From contig JAKSLH010000022.1 of NCBI GenBank assembly GCA_024401335.1, positions 1 through 49,828 on the forward strand: a DNA stretch of 49,828 bases. The letters are read 5' to 3'. Both the position numbers and the translations under genes were made by a program. This stretch comes from Bacteroidales bacterium. Its GTDB lineage: Bacteria > Bacteroidota > Bacteroidia > Bacteroidales > Marinilabiliaceae. Under the pieces are notes generated by a model, which was not told the origin of the DNA, searched no databases, and saw only the letters and a list, made by a program, of their open reading frames with translations. This document shows, piece by piece, positions 33,415 through 40,746 of this stretch (positions are counted from its first letter, which is position 1; each line of letters begins with the position of its first letter).

Positions 33415-34557
33415 CTATCCCATGCGCGACTTATAGTCTTCGTAGCCAAATTTACGTACTACACGCAGACCATGCTTCTGGTCGGAGATGGCGAGCGACG
33501 GATGAGTGACACCATTGAACATGGTAGTCTTCACTATGGTGTAGTGAATCATATCTTCGAAGATTATCTTGTCGCCAATCTTAAGAGGTTCGTCAAACGA
33601 CCAGTCGCCTACGTAGTCGCCCGAGAGGCAGCTGTTGCCACCCATGCGGTATGTCGGCAGTCCCTCAACTGGTTCGTGGTGTGCTCCGCGAATGTGAGGC
33701 TTGTATGGCATCTCAAGACAGTCTGGCATATGGCAAGCGAAAGAGACATTGAGTATGGCTGTTTTCACACCACAGTTCTCCACGATGTCAACAACGTCGC
33801 TTACGAGGACGCCTGTCTCCCATCCGAAAGCGGAACCAGGCTCAAGGATAACCTCGACGCCCCATTTCTCCCTGAAGTCCTTGATGATGCGTATGAGCTT
33901 CTCGACATCATAGCCCTGACGAGTCATGAGATGTCCGCCGCCAAAGTTGACCCACTTCACCTGCTTGATCCAGTGGCCGAACTTCTCACCCATACGAGCC
34001 ATGAGACCTTCAAGGTCATCGGCAGTCGATTCGCAGAGGCAGTGGACATGAAGCCCCTCAACGTCAGACGGGAGGTTAGCAGGGAGCTGGTCAGCCATGA
34101 TGCCTAGGCGAGAGCCCGGAGTACATGGGTTATAGAGGTCGGTCTCGACTACACTAAACTCAGGGTTGACCCTCAAGCCGAGCGATATAGGATGATCGGC
34201 CAGAGCTATCTGACCATGGAAACGTTCATACTGAGTGAGCGAGTTGAAAGTGATATGGCTGCTGCATTCCATGATGGTCTTGAACTCACTCTCTGTGTAG
34301 GCTGGCGAGAATGTGTGGGCAAAGCCACCAAGCTCTTCAAAGGCTAGACGAGCCTCGGAAAGAGAACTAGCAGTAGAGCGGAAATTAAATTCACGCACGA
34401 TAGGGAAAGCGCTCCACATGGCAAACGCCTTGAATGCCAATATTATCTCTGCACCCGACTCATGACGCACCCTGCTTATAAGTCGCAGATTGTCACGAAG
34501 CAAGTCACCATCAAGCACATAGCATGGTGAAGGAACCTTTGAAAAATCTATTGCCAT
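33415..34557 (-). CDS. nspC: Carboxynorspermidine decarboxylase
   Basis: PLP enzyme of the alanine racemase-type fold that decarboxylates carboxynorspermidine or carboxyspermidine, the last step of the alternative polyamine pathway used by Bacteroidales. The 380-residue product contains ILAFKAFAMW (PLP lysine), ILEPGSAFGW (phosphate binding), NFGGGHLMTR and the late MGGNSCLSGDYVGDW with catalytic Cys/Asp. The start is ATG 34557 (MAIDFSKVPSPCYVLDG): the open frame extends 51 codons further, but this passes through the promoter at 34589-34619 and is not protein-like. It stands alone; the partner carboxynorspermidine synthase is not in the window. Confidence 0.93.
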   Translation of the reverse strand: MAIDFSKVPSPCYVLDGDLLRDNLRLISRVRHESGAEIILAFKAFAMWSAFPIVREFNFRSTASSLSEARLAFEELGGFAHTFSPAYTESEFKTIMECSSHITFNSLTQYERFHGQIALADHPISLGLRVNPEFSVVETDLYNPCTPGSRLGIMADQLPANLPSDVEGLHVHCLCESTADDLEGLMARMGEKFGHWIKQVKWVNFGGGHLMTRQGYDVEKLIRIIKDFREKWGVEVILEPGSAFGWETGVLVSDVVDIVENCGVKTAILNVSFACHMPDCLEMPYKPHIRGAHHEPVEGLPTYRMGGNSCLSGDYVGDWSFDEPLKIGDKIIFEDMIHYTIVKTTMFNGVTHPSLAISDQKHGLRVVRKFGYEDYKSRMG

Positions 34558-34588
34558 AATCACATGTATTTGTTGTCTATTGTCAAGA

Positions 34589-34619
34589 CAAAGATACGTC
34601 AAAAATAAATCAATAACAA
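34589..34619 (-). promoter_or_regulatory. Promoter of nspC
   Basis: On the minus strand TTG (34617-34619), 20 bp, TATCTTTG (34589-34596). It gives a leader of about 25 nt. Confidence 0.65.
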
Positions 34620-35023
34620 CATAAAAAAATATAATGCGCCGCCTCCCAGAACCATGACAGGGCAAACATGAGGAGAGACGGATCATTACAACGGATATGC
34701 ACAGTAACAATCGGGAAGCAGGTTACGGTCATCAACTTACGATCAGGAGAACGGGAAGTAGACTTTATCCTATCGTTATCCTCTCGCTATCCTCTCGCTA
34801 TCGTCTCGCTATCGTCTCGTCAACCTACATTAATATATTAAAGGAAGAGGGTATATTGGCTTACAGACAGGCAAGTCAGGCACGAATCGCATATATCAGT
34901 GATGCCAGTCAGAACCAGCGAAGCGCAGAGAGGCGAGAGAGACAGGTTCACGCTTCAGGCGAGTGACGAAGAGAGCCAGCGAAGATTCGGAATCAAATTT
35001 CCACAGATAGTTGGATGTAATGC
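34620..35023. other. Non-coding region between nspC and the fucose-isomerase-like gene
   Basis: Divergent intergenic DNA. It holds the 11-bp tandem repeat at 34777-34819. An open frame across 34697-34966 is low-complexity and not protein-like. No RNA gene or mobile element was recognised. Confidence 0.55.
34777..34819. repeat. 11-bp tandem repeat
   Basis: About 3.9 copies of TATCSTCTCGC (S = C or G): two with C and two with G at the fifth base, at 34777-34787, 34788-34798, 34799-34809 and 34810-34819. It is a likely slippage-prone minisatellite in the intergenic region. Confidence 0.85.
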
Positions 35024-35053
35024 TTGTTTTTCTCAATAATGTATTTATCTTTG
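35024..35053 (+). promoter_or_regulatory. Strong promoter of the fucose-isomerase-like gene
   Basis: TTG at 35024-35026, exactly 19 bp, TATCTTTG at 35046-35053. The leader to the ATG at 35189 is about 130 nt, the longest in the window. Confidence 0.75.
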
Positions 35054-35188
35054 TCGCGTCGTTTGGCAACTAAAGACATAATAATACTTATGTCATTGTA
35101 TGAGCTCTAATTGTCAGAAGATATTAAGCAACCCTTTCCAACAAGGCAGAATTGAAAACAAATAACAATAATACTAAAGAATACTAAG

Positions 35189-36673
35189 ATGATTAATCAA
35201 CCTATCGTGAAGCTTGGTATCGTAGGCGTTAGCCGCGACTGCTTCCCAATTGAGCTTACAAAGAGCCGTCTTGCTGCTCTTATGGCAGAAGTAAAGAAGG
35301 CAGGCCTTCCAGAGGTATATGACTGCCCAGTAGTAATTGAGAACGACGTTGACACATACAAGGCTCTTGACTGGGCTAAGGCTAATGGTATCAATGCTGT
35401 ATGTATGTTCCTCGGCAACTTCGGTCCAGAGGGTCCTACAACACTCTTCGTACAGAAGTTCGGTGGCCCAGCTATGGTACTCGCTGCTAAGGAAGAGGGC
35501 AAGGCTAATCTTGCTAACGATCGTGGTGACGCTCTCTGCGGCGTGCTCAACTTCTCTTACAGCGTAGGTCTCCGTCGCCTTAAGGTATATATTCCTGAGT
35601 ATCCTAACGTAACTCCTGCTGAGGGCGTTAAGGAACTCGCTGATTTCCGTAACATCGCTCGCGTTGTTAACGGCGTACGCAACCTCAAGGTTATCGGCTT
35701 CGGTCCACGTCCTTGGGACTTCCTCGCTTGCAACGCTCCTATCCAGCCTATGTACGACCTCGGAATCGAAGTTCAGGAGAACTCTGAGCTCGACCTCAAG
35801 AAGGCATTCGACGAGATCACTGCTAAGCCTGGCAAGACTGCTGAGATTGCAGCTGTAGCTAAGGATATGGAGAAGGAACTCGGTAAGGGCAACAAGTACC
35901 CAGAGATCATCAACAAGATGGCTCAGCTCGAGGTTACTCTCATGGATTGGTACGAGAACCAGAAGGGTGGCTCTAAGTTTGCTGTATTTGCCAACAAGTG
36001 CTGGCCAGCATGGCAGCCAATCTTCGAATTCGAGCCTTGCTACGTTAACTCACGCCTCACTGGCCGTGGTATTCCAGTAGCATGCGAGGTTGACCTCTAC
36101 GGTGCTCTCTCTGAGTACATGGCTGAGTGCGCAACTGAAAAGGCTGCTACACTCCTCGACATCAACAACTCGGTTCCTGCTGACGTTATCCCTGCTGGTG
36201 CAAGCCTCGCAGGTGCTGACTTGAAGGACCTCTACATGGGCTTCCACTGCGGTAACACATGCTCACAGTGCATGAAGAGCTGCGAAATCAAGTATCAGCT
36301 CATCCAGGCTCGTCTCATGAGCCCAGATATCACTAAGGGTACTCTCGAGGGTCAGATCATGCCTGGCAAGTCAACAATGTTCCGTATCCAGTCGAACTCT
36401 GACGCTAAGCTCGTATCTTACATCGCTCAGGGTGAATTCCTTGATGTTGATCCTTGCTCATTCGGTGGCATCGGTATCCACGCTATCCCTGGTTTCGCTC
36501 GCTTCTACCGTCACGTATTGGTTGGCAAGCGCTTCCCACACCACGGAGCATACGCATTCGAGCACTGCGGCAAGGTCCTCTTCGAGGCTCTCAAGATGCT
36601 CGGCGTAGAGGATATCAACACACCTCTTCCAGCTGGTCAGCTCTACCCAGGCGAAAACCCATTCGCTATCTAA
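35189..36673 (+). CDS. L-fucose/L-arabinose isomerase family protein
   Basis: A 494-residue cytoplasmic protein resembling the L-fucose isomerase superfamily. Typical pieces are KLGIVGVSRDCFPIELT near the start, AVCMFLGNFGPEGPTTLF, IGFGPRPWDFLACNAPI, NSELDLKKAF, EVDLYGALSEYMAE and FHCGNTCSQCMKSCEIKYQ. True FucI/AraA metal ligands cannot be matched with confidence, so substrate and activity stay open. Codon use is the most biased in the window (nearly all GCT, CTC, AAG, AAC, CGT), and it has a near-consensus promoter with a 130-nt leader and its own terminator. It is therefore probably very highly expressed and acts alone, not in a fucose operon. Confidence 0.8.
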   Translation: MINQPIVKLGIVGVSRDCFPIELTKSRLAALMAEVKKAGLPEVYDCPVVIENDVDTYKALDWAKANGINAVCMFLGNFGPEGPTTLFVQKFGGPAMVLAAKEEGKANLANDRGDALCGVLNFSYSVGLRRLKVYIPEYPNVTPAEGVKELADFRNIARVVNGVRNLKVIGFGPRPWDFLACNAPIQPMYDLGIEVQENSELDLKKAFDEITAKPGKTAEIAAVAKDMEKELGKGNKYPEIINKMAQLEVTLMDWYENQKGGSKFAVFANKCWPAWQPIFEFEPCYVNSRLTGRGIPVACEVDLYGALSEYMAECATEKAATLLDINNSVPADVIPAGASLAGADLKDLYMGFHCGNTCSQCMKSCEIKYQLIQARLMSPDITKGTLEGQIMPGKSTMFRIQSNSDAKLVSYIAQGEFLDVDPCSFGGIGIHAIPGFARFYRHVLVGKRFPHHGAYAFEHCGKVLFEALKMLGVEDINTPLPAGQLYPGENPFAI

Positions 36674-36696
36674 TCATAGGGTAACAGCATAAAGCT

Positions 36697-36731
36697 AAGG
36701 CCTGACGTCAAAAGATGTCAGGCCTTTTTGT
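36697..36731 (+). terminator. Terminator of the fucose-isomerase-like gene
   Basis: A perfect 10-bp stem, AAGGCCTGAC (36697-36706) with GTCAGGCCTT (36717-36726), followed by a T run. Confidence 0.85.
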
Positions 36732-36785
36732 TTCATGTCCGTCGAGGTCAAAGTGAGCCGGTATCCTCTCATCGAGAGAAGGGAA

Positions 36786-36869
36786 TTACCAGATAATAAG
36801 AGCAAGGACAGTGGCAAGTACGATGCCGATGATGATGTCGATTGCTATTAGTGTTTGTCTTCTATTCAT
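36786..36869 (-). CDS. Possible 27-residue single-pass membrane protein
   Basis: On the minus strand an ATG at 36869 opens a 27-codon frame that ends in TAA at 36786-36788. The product has a basic N-terminus (MNRRQT) followed by one hydrophobic helix (LIAIDIIIGIVLATVLALII) and a terminal Trp. This charge and length pattern is typical of small bacterial membrane proteins. It lies in an otherwise empty 426-bp gap and has no clear promoter or ribosome-binding site, so it may be chance. Confidence 0.35.
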   Translation of the reverse strand: MNRRQTLIAIDIIIGIVLATVLALIIW

Positions 36870-37099
36870 GACGATTTGTTTTATTGGTTATTGATGTCGC
36901 ATATTTATCGGCGAGCCATCATATAATCCAAGGATAAAGTGTGACGGATTGCCCATAACACATAGATGTCACACATGTATTCTCTGCCAATATAGGTGTG
37001 TTTGCTTAAATATACTTAATAATACAACAAATAATGAATTTCTGTCGTAATAACAGTCAGATGCTGTCAAGCATTATAACCTCACATAAATGTTTTGCC

Positions 37100-37612
37100 A
37101 TGAACGCACTGTCTGTTCTATATTTTGTCATGCCCTTTCTGTTGGCGTTCTTCTTCCATGAGATTGAGGAGATTCTGACTCAACATAAGTGGATGACGTC
37201 GCACGTGGATAGTCTTAAGAAGCGTTTCCCACGATTCGAGAAGATCTTCACATATCATCTTCAGCTCAATACAAGGGTGTTCTCAATCGCAGCTTTCGAA
37301 GAATTTGTCGTGTTGGCACTTGTCACCGCTTATGTCTTCGCCGGCGGAGAGTGGGCGGAGTGGATGTGGATGTCTGTCACTATTGCGTTCACTATACATC
37401 TGGTCCTTCATATCATACAGGCGGTGATGGTGATGGGCTATGTGCCTGGCCTCGTGACTTCGGCTGTGCTGTTCCCTTTCTTCAGCATAATGGTATATCA
37501 CATATATAATGCAAGCGACTTTGTGGATTTCGTGCTATACACTGTGGTCGGTGTGGTCTTTATTGTATTTAACCTTCGATTTGCACACTGGTTGGGAATG
37601 AGGTTCAAATAA
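37100..37612 (+). CDS. HXXEE family membrane protein
   Basis: A 170-residue membrane protein of the HXXEE family (PF13787). The signature HEIEE lies in the first helix (FVMPFLLAFFFHEIEEILTQHKW); a second Glu pair occurs in AAFEEFVVLALVT and a His pair in HLVLHIIQAVMVM, together probably forming a metal- or substrate-binding centre in the membrane. There are five or so hydrophobic helices. Activity is unknown. I set the start at ATG 37100 (MNALSVLYF), matching relatives that begin just before the first helix; an in-frame ATG at 37034 would add 22 polar residues. Confidence 0.75.
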   Translation: MNALSVLYFVMPFLLAFFFHEIEEILTQHKWMTSHVDSLKKRFPRFEKIFTYHLQLNTRVFSIAAFEEFVVLALVTAYVFAGGEWAEWMWMSVTIAFTIHLVLHIIQAVMVMGYVPGLVTSAVLFPFFSIMVYHIYNASDFVDFVLYTVVGVVFIVFNLRFAHWLGMRFK

Positions 37613-37624
37613 TGGCGATATTGT

Positions 37625-37656
37625 TTTGCGTTTTCAAGACTAATGTTATATATTTG
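37625..37656 (+). promoter_or_regulatory. Promoter of the 37686 membrane protein gene
   Basis: TTTG (37625-37628), 20 bp, TATATTTG (37649-37656). Confidence 0.6.
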
Positions 37657-37685
37657 TTATATATTAACAATTAAATAGAAACTCT

Positions 37686-38075
37686 ATGGAAAACTTAAAG
37701 ATGACAAACAGTATTGCTGAAAATCTCTTGACAGCGACTAAGTGGCTCAAATTCCTTAACATTGTAGCAGCAGTAGGAGTCGCACTTGTTGTGATTTTTG
37801 GATTGTTCATGGCTGTGAGCGGCGCACATCAAGGGCTTCTCTTGTTAGTTACGTACATGATTGCAGCTGGCATCTACGCATATCCACTGATCAAGTCGTT
37901 CTCTCTTGTATCTAATATACGTGAGGCGATCAACAGTGATAGCCAGAATGCATTGGAGAGTGCTGCAGAGAACTTCAAGTCGCTTTTGAAGTATATGGGT
38001 GTCCTTACTATCGTGGTGCTCTGCCTTTATGTGGTGATTCTTTTGTGTGCTGTGATTTTTGTTGGAGCATTGTAA
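37686..38075 (+). CDS. Small membrane protein, DUF5362-like
   Basis: A 129-residue membrane protein with hydrophobic segments at about 24-45, 48-72 and 98-128, separated by a polar stretch (SNIREAINSDSQNALESAAENFKSLLKYMG). The pattern TATKWLKFLNIVAAVGVALVVIFGLF followed by a pair of helices and a terminal one resembles the DUF5362 family of Bacteroidetes, but I am not certain. Function unknown. It has its own promoter and terminator, so it is a single-gene transcript. Confidence 0.6.
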   Translation: MENLKMTNSIAENLLTATKWLKFLNIVAAVGVALVVIFGLFMAVSGAHQGLLLLVTYMIAAGIYAYPLIKSFSLVSNIREAINSDSQNALESAAENFKSLLKYMGVLTIVVLCLYVVILLCAVIFVGAL

Positions 38076-38096
38076 TTAATCCACATGATATAAATT

Positions 38097-38130
38097 AAGG
38101 CGATCTCGTTATGAGGTCGCCTTTCCTTTT
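38097..38130 (+). terminator. Terminator after the 37686 gene
   Basis: An 11-bp stem with one G-T pair, 38097-38107 with 38113-38123, a 5-nt loop, then a T-rich tract. Confidence 0.8.
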
Positions 38131-38220
38131 TTATGATGTCTTATGCTTATGTGCGTCTATAGTTCGATCGTAGTTCAACCATAATTCCCCAATGTGTCCT
38201 GTGGGGAGTTTTATGTGTTG

Positions 38221-39294
38221 CTAGGTGTCGATGTCGTTGATGTTGACTTCGCCGCAGATACTGTTCTTCATTCTCTGAGTTATCTCTTCTTTGGTCCTCT
38301 GATGACCCAATAGAACCATGAGCTTGGTTACTACACATTCTATTGTCATGTCGTATCCATTGAGCACTCCGGCCTCTATCAGTTGTAGACTCGTCTTGTA
38401 ACGTCCCATCTCTACTGTTCCATAGCTACACTGTGATATGTTCATTATCACCACTCCTCTGTCGTTCATTGATTTCAGAAGGTCGAAGAACCACTGTGTC
38501 TGTGGAGCATTGCCCGATCCGTATGTCTTGAGTATTACCGCTCTCAGAGCAGGCAGAGCACAGATGTTTTCTACTACGTCGCGTCGTATGCCAGGGAAAA
38601 GTGTCAGAATGACAACGTTGGAGTCGATGAGGAAATGTGGCTTGAATGGTTTGTTCGGGTCTGGTCGTCGGATGATGCTTCTGTTGTATTCTATGTTGAT
38701 CCCCGCAACAGCGAGCGGTGCCTCGTTGAACGAACGGAAGGCGTTGAAGCCCTCGGCGCTTATCTTTGTTGTCCTGTTGCCCCTCAACAGGTGGTCTTTG
38801 AAGAAGATGCCTACCTCAGGCACTGTCGCCGATCCGTCGGGCTCCGTCTGGGCCGCAATCTCTATCGATGTGATGAGGTTCTCTTTGCCATCGGTACGAA
38901 GCTTACCAATAGGGAGCTGTGAGCCGGTGATGATAACAGGCTTGCCGAGGTTTTCTAGCATGAAGCTGAGGGCAGACGCTGTATAGGCCATGGTGTCTGT
39001 GCCGTGCAGAATGACAAATCCCGTGTATTTGTCGTAGTTGTCGGCAATGATATGGCAGAGGTGTACCCAGTCTCTTGGCTCCATATCGCTCGAGTCAATA
39101 GGAGGTTCGAATGTCACAGCGTCAATGGGGAAGCTGAATCTGTTGAGTTCTGGCACAAGGGTATGGAAACGGTCCCAGTTGAAGTTCTCAAGTGCTCCAG
39201 TGTGCTGGTTCTCGATCATGCCGATGGTGCCACCCGTATATATTATCAATATACGTTTCCCTGAGTCATTGATGTCATTGCCGTTGGCTCTCAT
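38221..39294 (-). CDS. ansA: Type I L-asparaginase
   Basis: Hydrolyses asparagine to aspartate and ammonia. The 357-residue product has both catalytic motifs, IIYTGGTIGM (Thr20) and HGTDTMAYTASALSF (Thr99/Asp100), and the late YGSGNAP loop. The start is set at ATG 39294 (MRANGNDIND), which yields a cytoplasmic enzyme of normal type I length. An upstream in-frame ATG at 39363 would add 23 residues containing a weak hydrophobic stretch; it is less likely but would suggest export. It is a single gene, divergent from the Rid-like gene. Confidence 0.92.
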   Translation of the reverse strand: MRANGNDINDSGKRILIIYTGGTIGMIENQHTGALENFNWDRFHTLVPELNRFSFPIDAVTFEPPIDSSDMEPRDWVHLCHIIADNYDKYTGFVILHGTDTMAYTASALSFMLENLGKPVIITGSQLPIGKLRTDGKENLITSIEIAAQTEPDGSATVPEVGIFFKDHLLRGNRTTKISAEGFNAFRSFNEAPLAVAGINIEYNRSIIRRPDPNKPFKPHFLIDSNVVILTLFPGIRRDVVENICALPALRAVILKTYGSGNAPQTQWFFDLLKSMNDRGVVIMNISQCSYGTVEMGRYKTSLQLIEAGVLNGYDMTIECVVTKLMVLLGHQRTKEEITQRMKNSICGEVNINDIDT

Positions 39295-39422
39295 AAGTGG
39301 GGTTCTTGTTTGTTGCACGAAGATAATGAAAAAAAGAGTAGTTATTATGTCCTGCTGATTCAATTAGCATAACTTAACAGCTATTCTGTAGTCGAAATGT
39401 ACCACAAAAGCGTCTTGTCAGG

Positions 39423-39454
39423 TTTGTGTGGCTTGTTGATAATTAGTATCTTTG
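39423..39454 (+). promoter_or_regulatory. Promoter of the Rid-like gene
   Basis: TTTG (39423-39426), 20 bp, TATCTTTG (39447-39454). Confidence 0.65.
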
Positions 39455-39513
39455 CCGCCGTTATGTATAGCTTGTTGTCATTGAGTGTTTGAGGTGGGCA
39501 GGCTTATGAAAAG

Positions 39514-40668
39514 ATGATGATGCAGTATTCTAGAAACACATATAGTCAAGCGGAAGTAAAGAGCGCCAAATTCGTCTCGGCCAATGCTGATGGCGAGATG
39601 CATTCAATAATAAACATATCTGATCCTATCTTGTCGTTCTCTCAGCAGTTGTCTGCTGTGTCTGGAGCGTTGAAGCAGCTCATAGCCGACAATACAAAGG
39701 AGTGCTACAAGGCGGTTATGGTTCGCCTGCTTCTCAGTGATGCCGCTAATCAGTCGCAGATGGCTATGGCGGAGATATCCAAGGTGGTTGGTACTTGCGC
39801 AGTGGCGTATGTACAGCAACCTCCACTGAATGGCACTAAGTTGTCGGCCGTGGTCTATATGATGCAGAATGTTGACGTAGAGCGTGTTGACGATTTTACT
39901 GTACAGGTGAAGAAGGGCCAGTTCACACATCTCTGGTCGGCCAATGTATGCAGTCCGCTTGTGGATACTCTTGCGGAGACCCATTCTCAGTTGACTTATC
40001 TGGAGAATATGCTCGCCTCAAAGGGGCTGAATATCGCAGACAACTGCATACGCACGTGGTTTTATGTGCAGAACATAGATGTCAACTATGCTGCTGTTGT
40101 TAAGGCTCGCAGGGATAACTTCAACGAGAACAATCTTACCGTAGATACTCATTATATTTCAAGTACAGGCATCGGTGGCCGTCATGCGCAGAAGGAGGTC
40201 ACTTCGATACTCGACGCATATAGTGTAGGTGGCTTGCAGGAGAACCAGATGGGTTTTCTTTATGCCGCTGACAATATGAACCGCACCAGTGATTATGGAG
40301 TTACATTTGAGCGTGGTACGTATGTTGACTATGCCGACAGACGCCAGGTTTATGTGAGTGGCACAGCAAGCATCGACAACAAAGGCAATGTCGTCGCAGA
40401 GGGTGATATCGTTGCTCAGACCGACAGGATGTTGCTCAATGTCAAAGCACTCTTGACTGAGGCAGGTGCCGATTTCTCTGATGTGGCCCACATCGTGGTC
40501 TATCTGAGAGATGTCGCCGACTACGGTGTGGTCAGCCGTGTTTTTAAGCAGAGATTTCCTGAAATGCCGCTAGTCATCACCTTGGCTCCTGTTTGCCGTC
40601 CGGGATGGCTTATAGAGATGGAATGCATGGCCGTAGCCGGTCGCAAGACTTCCTTCGGAAAGCTATAA
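39514..40668 (+). CDS. RidA/YjgF-like protein with duplicated domain
   Basis: A 384-residue protein whose C-terminal third (about 255-375) is RidA/YjgF-like: RRQVYVSGTASIDNKGNVVAEGDIVAQT, LLTEAGADFSDVAHIVVYLRDVADY and PLVITLAPVCRPGWLIEMECMAV. RidA proteins deaminate reactive enamines or imines. The N-terminal half appears to hold a second, diverged copy (YLENMLASKGLNIADNCIRTWFYVQNID recalls the same helix-strand unit). Two-domain relatives include the FkbO/Hyg5 chorismatase group, so a chorismate-type substrate is one alternative. It has its own promoter and lies divergent from ansA. Exact activity unknown. Confidence 0.78.
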   Translation: MMMQYSRNTYSQAEVKSAKFVSANADGEMHSIINISDPILSFSQQLSAVSGALKQLIADNTKECYKAVMVRLLLSDAANQSQMAMAEISKVVGTCAVAYVQQPPLNGTKLSAVVYMMQNVDVERVDDFTVQVKKGQFTHLWSANVCSPLVDTLAETHSQLTYLENMLASKGLNIADNCIRTWFYVQNIDVNYAAVVKARRDNFNENNLTVDTHYISSTGIGGRHAQKEVTSILDAYSVGGLQENQMGFLYAADNMNRTSDYGVTFERGTYVDYADRRQVYVSGTASIDNKGNVVAEGDIVAQTDRMLLNVKALLTEAGADFSDVAHIVVYLRDVADYGVVSRVFKQRFPEMPLVITLAPVCRPGWLIEMECMAVAGRKTSFGKL

Positions 40669-40714
40669 TTGTCATTTAGTTGAGATTTTTTGTGCTATTT
40701 TAGATTGTTGTGTC

Positions 40715-40722
40715 TATCTTTG
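40715..40722 (+). promoter_or_regulatory. -7 element of the TPR/PD40/SPOR gene
   Basis: TATCTTTG, with TTTG at 40689-40692 (22 bp upstream, slightly long spacing). The ATG at 40747 follows. Confidence 0.5.
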
Positions 40723-40746
40723 TAGTGATTAAAACAGCATAAACAG

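Noticed and set aside
34697-34966. 89-codon plus-strand frame between nspC and the isomerase-like gene
   Set aside because: It runs through a tandem repeat, has no domain and no promoter; the composition is not protein-like.
38186-38207. TCCCCA...TGGGGA hairpin downstream of ansA as a terminator
   Set aside because: It has only 6 bp and no T-tract on either strand.
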